This document shows, piece by piece, positions 1 through 9,061 of a stretch of 64,000 nucleotides of DNA (position 1 is the stretch's first letter; every line of letters begins with the position of its first letter). A model generated the notes under the pieces. That model was not told where the DNA came from and did no database searches. It saw only the letters and a list, made by a program, of their open reading frames with translations. Both the position numbers and the translations under genes were made by a program. This DNA is from Snodgrassella alvi (GTDB lineage Bacteria > Pseudomonadota > Gammaproteobacteria > Burkholderiales > Neisseriaceae): contig NZ_MEIO01000027.1 in the NCBI RefSeq assembly GCF_002777745.1, positions 1-64,000 on the forward strand. Reading direction: 5' to 3'.

Positions 1-453
1 AGTACCGTATAATACCATTCCTTCTGTGCGCAATTGTTCCAGAGTAACCGTCTTATCCTTAAATACAAAGTTTTCTATGGCATATTTATCACCTGCATAA
101 AAGAAGTCTCTTACTTCAATTGAATCTCCTTCGTTATAGCCATAAATAATTAAAGTATTACCATTCTTGCGGAACTTAACTTCATCAAAATTCACATCCA
201 GAAATTGAATTGTATCTGATTTACCACCACTGTCACTAACATAATCCTGACCATGCCCCTTGGCAAATACATAGGTATCATTTCCTTCTCCACCGTAAAG
301 TCTGTCATTTCCTTCTTTACCAATTAAAATGTCGTCCTGATTAGTACCAGTCAAATTATCATTGTTTATACTACCCTCTACCAGATTAATATTATTATTT
401 TGCTCAGCTGATAAAATTTCTTGATAGGTATTTATTTCTTTAAAAGTATTCAA
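1..453 (-). CDS. RTX calcium-binding protein, N-terminal part (cut by window edge)
   Basis: Leftward reading frame open for 151 codons and running off the left edge, so the C-terminus is not seen. I chose the TTG at 453 because an AGAGGTG ribosome binding site lies 6-10 bases upstream and no ATG precedes it in frame. After about 35 residues there are glycine/aspartate nonapeptide-like repeats (DDILIGKEGNDRLYGGEGND), the calcium-binding beta-roll of RTX proteins. These are followed by a segment typical of the haemolysin-type calcium-binding-related domain (LIIYGYNEGDSIEVRDFF). Such proteins leave the cell through type I secretion, and a matching HlyB/HlyD/TolC operon lies opposite. No toxin or enzyme domain precedes the repeats, so any effector part would have to be beyond the edge. 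Function is therefore unknown; the RTX identity is secure. Confidence 0.8.
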   Translation of the reverse strand, partial: MNTFKEINTYQEILSAEQNNNINLVEGSINNDNLTGTNQDDILIGKEGNDRLYGGEGNDTYVFAKGHGQDYVSDSGGKSDTIQFLDVNFDEVKFRKNGNTLIIYGYNEGDSIEVRDFFYAGDKYAIENFVFKDKTVTLEQLRTEGMVLYGT

Positions 454-951
454 GGTATCACCTCTTTGTTAAATATTAAATCAAAATAATTGTTTTAATT
501 TACTACTACAATTTGATATTTATACATTAAAAACTTTACGTTAAATAATTTTTTTGATTTTACCTCCAGTTTAATTTATTTTAATATATATTAACCATTT
601 AGATACTTTAAACTTATTTTTAATTCACAAAAGAACTTAACAAACACAATTTTAAAATTAAAAAATATTAATTATATTTTATCTAATTTTAAAAATATAT
701 TTTTATGATTATACTTGGATTAAATAATTATATTGATATTTTATTCACATCCCCCGTAAAAACAGTTATATAAAATAATTTAACACATTACGAGGATTTA
801 AATCAATTCCCAACTTCAGAAACTTCTATCATTTTTTATTTGCAAAATTTAAAACACCAATAAGCTAATTCAAATATTAGCTTTACACTGTATTTTTTGT
901 TATATTTGTGTTAAGTTATATACAGATACTTAAATAATTATTTTGAAATCT
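454..951. other. AT-rich divergent intergenic region between RTX gene and secretion operon
   Basis: About 500 bases, extremely AT-rich, with no open frame I can support. It should hold the promoters for the leftward RTX gene and the rightward hlyB-like gene, but no single -35/-10 pair stands out from the many A/T tracts. Such AT content would suit silencing by a nucleoid protein of the H-NS type; that is inference. Confidence 0.5.
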
Positions 952-3093
952 ATGTCATTACCACCAGAATCTTCCATACCTGCTAAAATCCAGAAGCCTA
1001 GTATTGCAGTTTCTGCTCTGGTTCTTTTAGCTCATTTTCATGGCATGGCTGTTAATCCAGCTGATATTACGCATAGGTATGCTGAGAAAAATGATTTAAA
1101 TATTGAGCAATGGCTACTTGCAGCTAAAGACTTGGGTTTGAAAGCTAAGCTGGTTAAGCAAAATATTGAACGTCTACCTTTGGTAGCCTTACCAGCAATG
1201 GTGTGGCGTGAAGATGGTCAGCATTTTATTTTAGCCAGAATAGATGGAGAGCGATATCTAATTCAGGATATTGAAGTAGGTAAACCTGTTATTCTGACTA
1301 AAGAGGAGTTTGCACAGCGTTACTCAGGTCAATTGATTCTTGTTGCTTCAAGAGCATCTATACTTGGACAACTGGCTAAATTCGACTTTACTTGGTTTAT
1401 TCCAGCTGTAATCAAATACCGACGCATTTTTCTCGAAGTATTGGTAGTATCAGTCTTTATTCAGCTATTTGCGCTAGTGACGCCGATGTTTTTTCAGGTG
1501 GTAATGGATAAAGTGCTGGTACACCGCGGATTTTCCACTCTCGATGTTATTACTATTGCTTTGCTGGTGATTACTATTTTTGATGTGGTTTTAAATGGAT
1601 TACGTACTTATATCTTTGCTCATACCACCTCACGTATTGATGTCGAACTGGGTGCACGATTATTCCGTCATCTGCTAAGCCTACCTCTGGCCTATTTCGA
1701 GCACCGTCGAGTAGGAGACACTGTTGCCCGGGTACGCGAACTGGAACAGATACGAAATTTTCTTACCGGCCAAGCCTTAACTTCAGTGCTAGATTTGTGT
1801 TTCTCTTTTATTTTTCTGCTGGTGATGTGGTTTTACAGTGGCTGGCTTACTTTGGTAGTAATTATATCTCTCCCCTGTTATGCCATTTGGTCTGCAACTA
1901 TTAGCCCTATTTTGCGTTCACGTCTGAATGATAAATTTGCTCGTAATGCTGATAATCAATCATTTCTGGTTGAGTCGGTAACAGCAATCGGTACGATTAA
2001 AGCTATGGCTGTTGAACCTCAAATGACCAGACGCTGGGATCAGCAGCTGGCTGCTTATGTTAGTTCCGGTTTCCGCGTTGCCCGTCTGGCTACCATTGGC
2101 CAACAAGGTGTGCAGTTTATTCAGAAGCTGGTAACTGTTGTAACTTTATGGCTGGGTGCTCATCTGGTTATTAAAGGTGAGTTAACAGTGGGTCAGTTGA
2201 TCGCTTTTAATATGCTTGCAGGTCAGGTTGCCGCGCCTGTTATCAGGCTGGCTCAGCTCTGGCAAGATTTTCAGCAGGTGGGCATTTCGGTTTCCCGTCT
2301 TGGCGATATTTTGAACACACCAACTGAAAATCCCACTTCTCGGATGGCACTGCCGGATATTAAAGGACAGATCGAGTTTGAAAAAATTTCCTTCCGCTAT
2401 CGCCCTGATGGTGCGGAAATTTTACGTGATCTGAGCCTACATATTAAATCGGGTGAGATTTTGGGCATTGTCGGACGCTCAGGTTCAGGCAAATCTACCC
2501 TAACTAAATTGGTGCAACGTTTATATATTCCTGAACGTGGGCGAGTATTAATAGATGGTAATGACTTGGCACTGGCTGATCCAGCATGGTTACGCCGTCA
2601 GGTTGGTGTGGTACTTCAGGAAAACGTACTGCTTAATCAAAGCATTCGCGCCAATATTGCTCTTGCTGATCCGGGAATGCCTCTGGAAAAAATTATGTAT
2701 GCAGCCAAAATGGCTGGTGCTCATGATTTTATTATGGAATTACCAGAAGGCTATGACACTATAGTCGGCGAACAGGGTGCCGGGCTTTCCGGAGGGCAAA
2801 GGCAACGGGTAGCTATTGCGCGAGCGCTGGTAGGAAACCCGCGTATTCTGATTCTTGATGAAGCCACAAGTGCGCTTGATTATGAATCCGAACGAGCCAT
2901 TATGCAAAATATGCAGGCAATTTGTAGGGGACGCACTGTTTTGATTATTGCCCACCGCCTATCTACTGTTCGTATGGCCAATCGTATTATTGCTATGGAT
3001 AAAGGAAGTATAGTGGAAGAAGGTACACATCAAGAATTACTGGCCAAGCCAGATGGTTACTATCGCTATTTATACCAGCTACAAAATAACTGA
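952..3093 (+). CDS. hlyB: type I secretion ABC transporter, HlyB-like
   Basis: Inner-membrane ABC exporter that powers one-step secretion of RTX proteins. The match to Escherichia coli HlyB is very close along the whole length (for example [43 protein letters not shown]). Residues 10-140 form a C39-peptidase-like domain without the catalytic cysteine (the place reads [13 protein letters not shown]), as in HlyB, where it binds substrate and does not cleave. Transmembrane helices occupy about 155-440. The ATPase domain has Walker [10 protein letters not shown] near 508, signature LSGGQRQR near 612, Walker [13 protein letters not shown] near 632 and the H-loop histidine in [12 protein letters not shown] at 943 is in frame; I prefer the ATG at 952, although neither has a good ribosome site. 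First gene of the secretion operon. Confidence 0.92.
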   Translation: MSLPPESSIPAKIQKPSIAVSALVLLAHFHGMAVNPADITHRYAEKNDLNIEQWLLAAKDLGLKAKLVKQNIERLPLVALPAMVWREDGQHFILARIDGERYLIQDIEVGKPVILTKEEFAQRYSGQLILVASRASILGQLAKFDFTWFIPAVIKYRRIFLEVLVVSVFIQLFALVTPMFFQVVMDKVLVHRGFSTLDVITIALLVITIFDVVLNGLRTYIFAHTTSRIDVELGARLFRHLLSLPLAYFEHRRVGDTVARVRELEQIRNFLTGQALTSVLDLCFSFIFLLVMWFYSGWLTLVVIISLPCYAIWSATISPILRSRLNDKFARNADNQSFLVESVTAIGTIKAMAVEPQMTRRWDQQLAAYVSSGFRVARLATIGQQGVQFIQKLVTVVTLWLGAHLVIKGELTVGQLIAFNMLAGQVAAPVIRLAQLWQDFQQVGISVSRLGDILNTPTENPTSRMALPDIKGQIEFEKISFRYRPDGAEILRDLSLHIKSGEILGIVGRSGSGKSTLTKLVQRLYIPERGRVLIDGNDLALADPAWLRRQVGVVLQENVLLNQSIRANIALADPGMPLEKIMYAAKMAGAHDFIMELPEGYDTIVGEQGAGLSGGQRQRVAIARALVGNPRILILDEATSALDYESERAIMQNMQAICRGRTVLIIAHRLSTVRMANRIIAMDKGSIVEEGTHQELLAKPDGYYRYLYQLQNN

Positions 3094-3121
3094 TATTGAA
3101 ACCAGAATAAGAAAATAAGAT

Positions 3122-4555
3122 ATGGGTATTCGCTTTCAAGCTTTTAAAGATTTCCTGCAACGCTATAGCACAGTCTGGAAAAATGTCTGGGCTGTCCGCT
3201 TTCAACTGGATCCCCCTAAGCGTGAAGAAGATGAACGTGCATTTTTACCGGCACATCTGGAATTAACGGAAACACCTCTTTCCGCTGCGCCCAAATGGAC
3301 TGCGCGTCTGATAATATTGTTTGCTGTTATTGCACTTTTATGGGCATTAATTGGTAAGCTGGATATCGTTGCTTTAGCTATGGGTAAAACTACTCCCGGC
3401 GGACGCAGTAAGATAATCCAGCCACTGGAAACTTCGGTGGTAGACAAAATTGCTGTTAAAAATGGTGATCATGTAAAAAGTGGTCAAGTGCTAGTTCAAT
3501 TAAGCGGCATAGGTTCTGATAGTGACTATGCGCAGTCAGAAAAATCCTTACAGGCTGCGCGTTTAAATAAATTGCGTCTGGAAGCTGTTATCCGTGCTAT
3601 CGATACGCATCAGTCTCCCCAACTGGATCGGGAATTAGCTGCACAATGGCATCTTAATCCCGACCAGATTCTGGAAGCACAATCGCTGGCATTACATCAG
3701 TTTCAAACATGGTTTACTCAGGATGCTCAGTTACAAACAGTGTTGCGAGAACATCAGGCACAGCTCCAGGGAACGCAATCTCAGGTAAGCAAACTTGAGC
3801 AGACTACCGCTATTGAACAGAACCGTACAAAGGATTATAAAGACCTGCTGGCACAGAATTTTGTTTCTAAACATGCTTATTATGAGCAGGAAAGCAAGTA
3901 TATTCAGAATAAAAATGATTTAGCCAGCCAGCGCAGCCAGCTTCGGCAGATTCAGGAAAGCATTCGTGAAGCCGAGCAGAATCGTCAGTTGCAAACCAAC
4001 ACTCTTAAGCGCGATACGCTTGATCAGTTGCGACAGGCAAATGAACAAATCCAGCAACTCACTGAAGCAACAGAAAAAGCATTACAGCGCAAACAGTTAA
4101 TGACTCTGAAGTCTCCAGTTGATGGTACGGTACAACAGCTTGCAACCCATACTATAGGCGGAGTCGTCACTGCTGCCCAGCAGATTATGGTAATCGTACC
4201 TGATCAGGATCAGATGGAAATTGAGGCATTGGTACCAAATAAAGATATTGGTTTTATTAAAGCTGGCCAAGATGCTGTGATTAAAGTTGAATCTTTCCCT
4301 TACACCCGTTATGGCTATTTAACCGGTAAGGTAAAACATGTCAGCTTTGATGCTATTGAGGATGAAAAACTGGGACTGGTTTTTGCTGCAACCATCGTTA
4401 TGGACAGAAATTACCTTATTGTAGATGGTAAAAAGGTAAATTTAACAGCAGGCATGAATGTGACCGCTGAAATTAAAACTGGAAAGCGTCGTGTTATCAC
4501 ATATTTGCTAAGCCCGCTGCAAACCAAAGTTGATGAAAGTATGCGAGAACGTTGA
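3122..4555 (+). CDS. hlyD: type I secretion membrane fusion protein, HlyD-like
   Basis: Periplasmic adaptor that joins the HlyB-like ATPase to the outer-membrane channel. Its 477 residues match the length of HlyD (478). A cytoplasmic N-terminal segment of about 60 residues is followed by one membrane helix (about 62-84, LIILFAVIALLWALIG), a barrel/lipoyl half-motif (KIAVKNGDHVKSGQVLVQLSG), a long glutamine-rich alpha-helical hairpin (about 140-330), the second lipoyl half (LKSPVDGTVQQLATHTIGGVV) and a C-terminal beta domain. It begins 28 bases after the hlyB-like gene and its TGA overlaps the ATG of the tolC-like gene, so the three are one transcript. Confidence 0.92.
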   Translation: MGIRFQAFKDFLQRYSTVWKNVWAVRFQLDPPKREEDERAFLPAHLELTETPLSAAPKWTARLIILFAVIALLWALIGKLDIVALAMGKTTPGGRSKIIQPLETSVVDKIAVKNGDHVKSGQVLVQLSGIGSDSDYAQSEKSLQAARLNKLRLEAVIRAIDTHQSPQLDRELAAQWHLNPDQILEAQSLALHQFQTWFTQDAQLQTVLREHQAQLQGTQSQVSKLEQTTAIEQNRTKDYKDLLAQNFVSKHAYYEQESKYIQNKNDLASQRSQLRQIQESIREAEQNRQLQTNTLKRDTLDQLRQANEQIQQLTEATEKALQRKQLMTLKSPVDGTVQQLATHTIGGVVTAAQQIMVIVPDQDQMEIEALVPNKDIGFIKAGQDAVIKVESFPYTRYGYLTGKVKHVSFDAIEDEKLGLVFAATIVMDRNYLIVDGKKVNLTAGMNVTAEIKTGKRRVITYLLSPLQTKVDESMRER

Positions 4556-5877
4556 TGCAAAAATATATTCGTATTGGTAGTTGGAAAGCTATCTGTACTC
4601 TTATTGGCTGCGGTGCTATCTCGGTATCTGCACAGGCATTCGATTTGTTTGATGCATGGCAGGCTGCAATAAGTTATTCAGCAGATTATGCAGCAGCTCA
4701 GAGTGAACGGGATGCTCTGAAAGAGCAATCGGTGCAAACAAGAGCAGCGTTACTGCCACAGGTAAATACTAATTATATCTATCAGAAACAGCCCTCCTCC
4801 CTGTCCAGTACTACCCAGACACACGGCTGGAATGTACAGGCAAGTCAGGCGCTGTTTGATAAAGCTAAATGGGCACAATACCAGCAAGGTAAAATTACCA
4901 CTAATATGGCTGACTGGCAGCTTGAAAATGTGAAGGAAGATCTGTTATTTAAAGTAGCTAGAGCCTATTTTCAGGTATTACTGATTGAAGACAAGCTGGT
5001 TTCAATTGAAAAAGAACAAGAAGCCTATGCAATGCAGATCAGGCAAGCATTGGCCTTATTTAATAAAGGTGCAGCCACTATTGTAGATACTCATGAAGCG
5101 CAGGCTGGCTATGAAGCTGCTCGGGCAAAAAAAATCAGTGCGATGACAGATCTGCTGGTAGCACAAAATAATCTGGCGAACATTACGGGACTGGACCCGA
5201 AGAAAATTAAGCGTTTAAAAAATACTGATTTTGGCGATTTACTCGGTAAATCAAGTAAAGCAGACTGGATAAATCTGGCGCAGAAAAATAATCCAGAATG
5301 GCAACAGCAAAAGCTGGCATTGGAAAATGCCAGACAAGCTTATATTGCTGCTAAAGCAGAGCACTGGCCAAAGTTAACACTTAATGGCGGCTACCAGGAT
5401 AATCATCAGATCCAGCAATTTTATGGCATGGATCATGGTACCCGTAGCAAAGGCGGTATTGTTACAGTTCAACTTTCAGTACCCGTATTCAGTGGTGGCC
5501 TGATTCACAGTAAAATTAAAGAAGCTGCTGCTAAAGAACAACAAAATAAATTCTTATTAACAGCTACGGAGCGTAAAATTGAACTGAATGTTGATCAGGC
5601 TTATCAGACAACGCTGGGCAATCTGTATCAGATTCAGGCGCAACAGCAGTTATTAAAAGCTAATTCAGTAAAATTACAGGCCACTCAATTAGGTCGTAAG
5701 GTGGGGATACGCAGTAATCTGGACGAATTACAGGCATTACAGGCCAAAGCCGATGCCGAACAAAAATTGGCTGAAGCACAATATGGCTATATCACCACTT
5801 ATATCCAGCTCCTGCAAAATGCTGGTATTCTGACTCAAACCGATGAACAGAAAAAATTGCATAAAATTCTCTATTAG
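4555..5877 (+). CDS. TolC-family outer membrane efflux protein of the type I system
   Basis: Outer-membrane channel and periplasmic tunnel for the type I secretion system. The ATG at 4555 overlaps the TGA of the hlyD-like gene (TGATG), which supports translational coupling and decides the start over the in-frame TTG at 4552. The first 26 or so residues form a signal peptide (hydrophobic stretch ending AQA before FDLF). The mature part shows the two alpha-helical repeats of the family (ALLPQVNTNYIY in the first half, WPKLTLNGGYQ in the second). Length is 440 residues, normal for TolC-like proteins. Having a dedicated TolC inside the operon differs from the E. coli hly operon, where tolC is elsewhere. 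Confidence 0.9.
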   Translation: MQKYIRIGSWKAICTLIGCGAISVSAQAFDLFDAWQAAISYSADYAAAQSERDALKEQSVQTRAALLPQVNTNYIYQKQPSSLSSTTQTHGWNVQASQALFDKAKWAQYQQGKITTNMADWQLENVKEDLLFKVARAYFQVLLIEDKLVSIEKEQEAYAMQIRQALALFNKGAATIVDTHEAQAGYEAARAKKISAMTDLLVAQNNLANITGLDPKKIKRLKNTDFGDLLGKSSKADWINLAQKNNPEWQQQKLALENARQAYIAAKAEHWPKLTLNGGYQDNHQIQQFYGMDHGTRSKGGIVTVQLSVPVFSGGLIHSKIKEAAAKEQQNKFLLTATERKIELNVDQAYQTTLGNLYQIQAQQQLLKANSVKLQATQLGRKVGIRSNLDELQALQAKADAEQKLAEAQYGYITTYIQLLQNAGILTQTDEQKKLHKILY

Positions 5878-6733
5878 TTATTCTTTATGCTTTATAAACA
5901 CATTTATTTGGAATATTATTGAGATAACTATGTCTGGCATGATCTGTTTTGCGCTTGCATATTAGTGAGTTATAAAGTAATTTATTAAATTCAATTTATA
6001 TTCAATAAATCATCTGCCTCATACAGTAAGATGCAGATATAAATGATGGTAAATCAATTAACTTTATTAATATAATATGTATTTTCGTTCAAACATTAAA
6101 AATAATATCTGTAGTGAAGCAATATTATTGCTAGAAATCCCCACCGGTTCGTTTAAGAAATATCTGGTATATCTTTTGCATTACATGTTTTATCCAACTT
6201 CAGATCTACTGTATATTTTAATCTGAAATAATATAAAGATAATCTTTGGTAAAAATAACATGATTAATTGAATCTCACGATAATCAACGATAAATATTAG
6301 TGCTGGAAATCAAGATAATTTATCATCTTTATTGCCATGCATTTAAGGGGTTAGGCTAACTCATTACTAACAATAATTTTTATTTTCAATTATAAATAAA
6401 ACGAAATCTCAAATTTACTAATACTCTTATTCATTTTAGTGATTTGTATAAAATGGTTGGAATGAGCCTTATTAGCTGATTCAGCAATAGCATCGGGTGA
6501 CACCAAGTTGTCTTATTATTCCACGTAATATCTATATATGTGTACAAAATCAATAAATAAAGCTTCTTACTGTCTACCGTTTATTGATTCTAACTGCTGA
6601 AAAATATTCAAAAATTAATTCACCAATATCAATTTTTGAAGTTAGTGGTCATTTAAAGTATGTTTGGCCATTGAAATATGATCCAATTAGCTTCCTATAA
6701 TTTTTAAAAATAATGATTTTAATGAATCTGGCA
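5878..6733. other. gene-free AT-rich gap
   Basis: About 850 bases between two operons that converge on it. No coding frame, RNA gene, long repeat or convincing terminator was seen. The size is unusual for this otherwise compact chromosome and could be the scar of a decayed gene. Confidence 0.5.
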
Positions 6734-7822
6734 CTATCGTTTTTCTTGCCGTCTAATCAGATATATAGCTAAGCATAAAAATAATAGTGTAGGCAGAAAT
6801 GCGGCAATGAAGGTTGGTATCCCATATAACTGACTGGTAAATCCAAACAGTCGCCCTGAGAAGTGAAATAACAGTCCTAAACAAATTCCATTAAATAGTT
6901 TTAAACCCATATTTCCATGTCGGCTTTGCTGTGGTGTAAAAGCCAGTGCTACCAGTGCCATAACAATGCAGGCCAATGGATAGGCAATTTTGCGCCACCA
7001 TGCCAGCTCGTAGCGGGTAGTTTGCTGGTGATTATTTTTCAAATGTTTGATATAAGTAGAAAGTGCCATAATAGACATCTGTTCGGGCGTTACCAGCAAT
7101 ATATTAAGAAGCTGGTGATTAACAGACATATGCCAGTCCAGATTTTCCAGTTGATTCACTACTATCTGATGCTCTTCCAAAAGTGACTGGTCTACCTGAT
7201 GCAGGTGCCATTTCGACTTTTTACCTTCCTGAGTATGAGAATCAACATTGGCACTGACTGCATGCAAAGTTTCTATTAGATGAAACTGTTTATCATGACG
7301 ATATATGCTGATATTCTTTAAGCTGCCGTCAGGTAACATTTCAGCTACATTAACAATATCATCACCTTGTTTCAACCAGATACCGCTATCTCCTGCACTA
7401 ATGCTATTCTGACGAGCATGCAATTGATATTGCTCTGCATAAGGACCTGTTTTAGGTACTATATATTCACCCAGTAATGCTGCAATAATGGCAAATAGCA
7501 AGCCAAACTGTAACATCATACTGATAATCCGAGTCAAACTGATACCTGATGTTCTGATTACAGTAAATTCACTGTGACTGGCCATCTGATTAAGACACAC
7601 CAGCGCACCTATCAGCACAGCCAGAGGCATAAGCTCATATGCATGTGTGGGAATCAGTAATAGAACATAATACAGCATTTTATTGGCAGTATATTTCCCA
7701 TCACCAACATGGCTGATTTCACCCATAATATCAAAGAAGCTGTATAAGCTTATCAGTGCCAGCAATGCATACAGAGTACAAATGGACAATTGGCTAATTA
7801 CATAGCGATTAAGCAAACGCAT
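6734..7822 (-). CDS. lptG: LPS export ABC transporter permease LptG
   Basis: One of the two permease subunits of the LptB2FG transporter that extracts lipopolysaccharide from the inner membrane and passes it to the LptC-LptA bridge. The 362 residues show the YjgP/YjgQ arrangement: membrane helices in the first 115 residues, a large periplasmic beta-jellyroll region (about 120-265), then three C-terminal helices (LACIVMALVALAFTP and following). The start codon is directly against the stop of the gene upstream (lptF), so the two are co-transcribed and probably coupled. LptG is assigned by position downstream of lptF and by sequence; both subunits belong to the same family. Confidence 0.88.
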   Translation of the reverse strand: MRLLNRYVISQLSICTLYALLALISLYSFFDIMGEISHVGDGKYTANKMLYYVLLLIPTHAYELMPLAVLIGALVCLNQMASHSEFTVIRTSGISLTRIISMMLQFGLLFAIIAALLGEYIVPKTGPYAEQYQLHARQNSISAGDSGIWLKQGDDIVNVAEMLPDGSLKNISIYRHDKQFHLIETLHAVSANVDSHTQEGKKSKWHLHQVDQSLLEEHQIVVNQLENLDWHMSVNHQLLNILLVTPEQMSIMALSTYIKHLKNNHQQTTRYELAWWRKIAYPLACIVMALVALAFTPQQSRHGNMGLKLFNGICLGLLFHFSGRLFGFTSQLYGIPTFIAAFLPTLLFLCLAIYLIRRQEKR

Positions 7823-8931
7823 CAGGAGCGACCTCCTAGTAATGATGTAAATGCTGTTTTAAATGATGCTGAGGGAAGATCCCGCCACCGCAATAAAAAC
7901 AAAAACACCATAAACATCAAAAGATGCATAGGCAATATGCCAAGCCAAAACGGAATGCGGTCATTTTCAACCAAATCCCGTAAAAAGGTTAGTCCATTCT
8001 GGTAAATTAAAAATACAGCAATCGCGATCAGAATATTGTAAGTATGGCCGGTACGCGGATTAAAATAAGATAGAGGTAAGGCCAGCAAAGCCAATATAAT
8101 TACACTTATTGGCAATGATAAACGCCACATCAGCTCAGCCTTGTAAATGGCTTTATCACTGGCAAATAATGCAGCGGTAGGAATGGTGTGACGGTTTTGT
8201 TTTGGATCGATAACCATTGTATTAACGCTGATGACTAGGGTCATTTTGTCAAATGAAGCTCTTTGATAATCTGCTTGTCCGGGCTGTCCATAATAGCGGA
8301 AACCATCTTCCAGAGTCAGAATACGCTTTTCTCCATCCTGTTTGAACTCACCACGCTTGGCAAAAATCGTACTGTCTTTGCCATTTTTTTCTTTTTCCTG
8401 TACAAACAGGTTGCTGGCAAGGCCACTATCAGGGTTAAATGATTCAATAAAATAAACCCGTGGATGGCTTTTACCTATTTCTCGGAAGACACCCGGTTCC
8501 AGCAGTGACATTTCCTGCTTCTGTTTCAGCAATTCTGCAAATTCGCGGCTACGCCACTCTGCCCATGGCTGAATCAGCATTGCTACCACCCCAACCAGAA
8601 CTGCAAACGGAAGAGCAAATTTCATTAAGGGGAAAATCCAGTTTCTTAATGATAAGCCACTGGACAGCCAGATAACCATTTCGCTATCACGCCAGTAACG
8701 AGTAAGTACCGTAATGATGCTAATATAAGCAGTTAAAATAAGTAATACGGGCGTCAGTCCAATTGTCCAGAACCCGATTAATGCTGTTACTGCATCAATA
8801 GCTACGCGGCCGCTGGCAGCTCGACCCAGCAGATTAATTGCTTGCGTGGCTACCAGTACTACAAGCAAAATCACGAAAATGCCAACGGCAGCCCATGATA
8901 ATTCTTTAATAAATTGGCGTTGATAAATCAT
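7822..8931 (-). CDS. lptF: LPS export ABC transporter permease LptF
   Basis: Partner permease of LptG in the LptB2FG lipopolysaccharide exporter. It starts MIYQRQFIKELSW, typical of LptF in Neisseriaceae, with a first membrane helix at about 12-33, two more by residue 120, a periplasmic jellyroll domain (about 125-260) and C-terminal helices from about 268. Length 369 is normal. It is transcribed away from pepA, and the two share a divergent promoter region of about 130 bases, the same pepA/lptFG divergence found in many proteobacteria. Confidence 0.9.
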   Translation of the reverse strand: MIYQRQFIKELSWAAVGIFVILLVVLVATQAINLLGRAASGRVAIDAVTALIGFWTIGLTPVLLILTAYISIITVLTRYWRDSEMVIWLSSGLSLRNWIFPLMKFALPFAVLVGVVAMLIQPWAEWRSREFAELLKQKQEMSLLEPGVFREIGKSHPRVYFIESFNPDSGLASNLFVQEKEKNGKDSTIFAKRGEFKQDGEKRILTLEDGFRYYGQPGQADYQRASFDKMTLVISVNTMVIDPKQNRHTIPTAALFASDKAIYKAELMWRLSLPISVIILALLALPLSYFNPRTGHTYNILIAIAVFLIYQNGLTFLRDLVENDRIPFWLGILPMHLLMFMVFLFLLRWRDLPSASFKTAFTSLLGGRS

Positions 8932-9061
8932 AAAATAATAAACACATATGCGACTGTCCGTATTTTAGTGACAGCCTGCGTTACAATAGGGCCATCCAAA
9001 TCAGCTTTGGGCATGATTTGTCCAGAATATATACAACGCCCTTATATTGGGAGAGGAAAAG

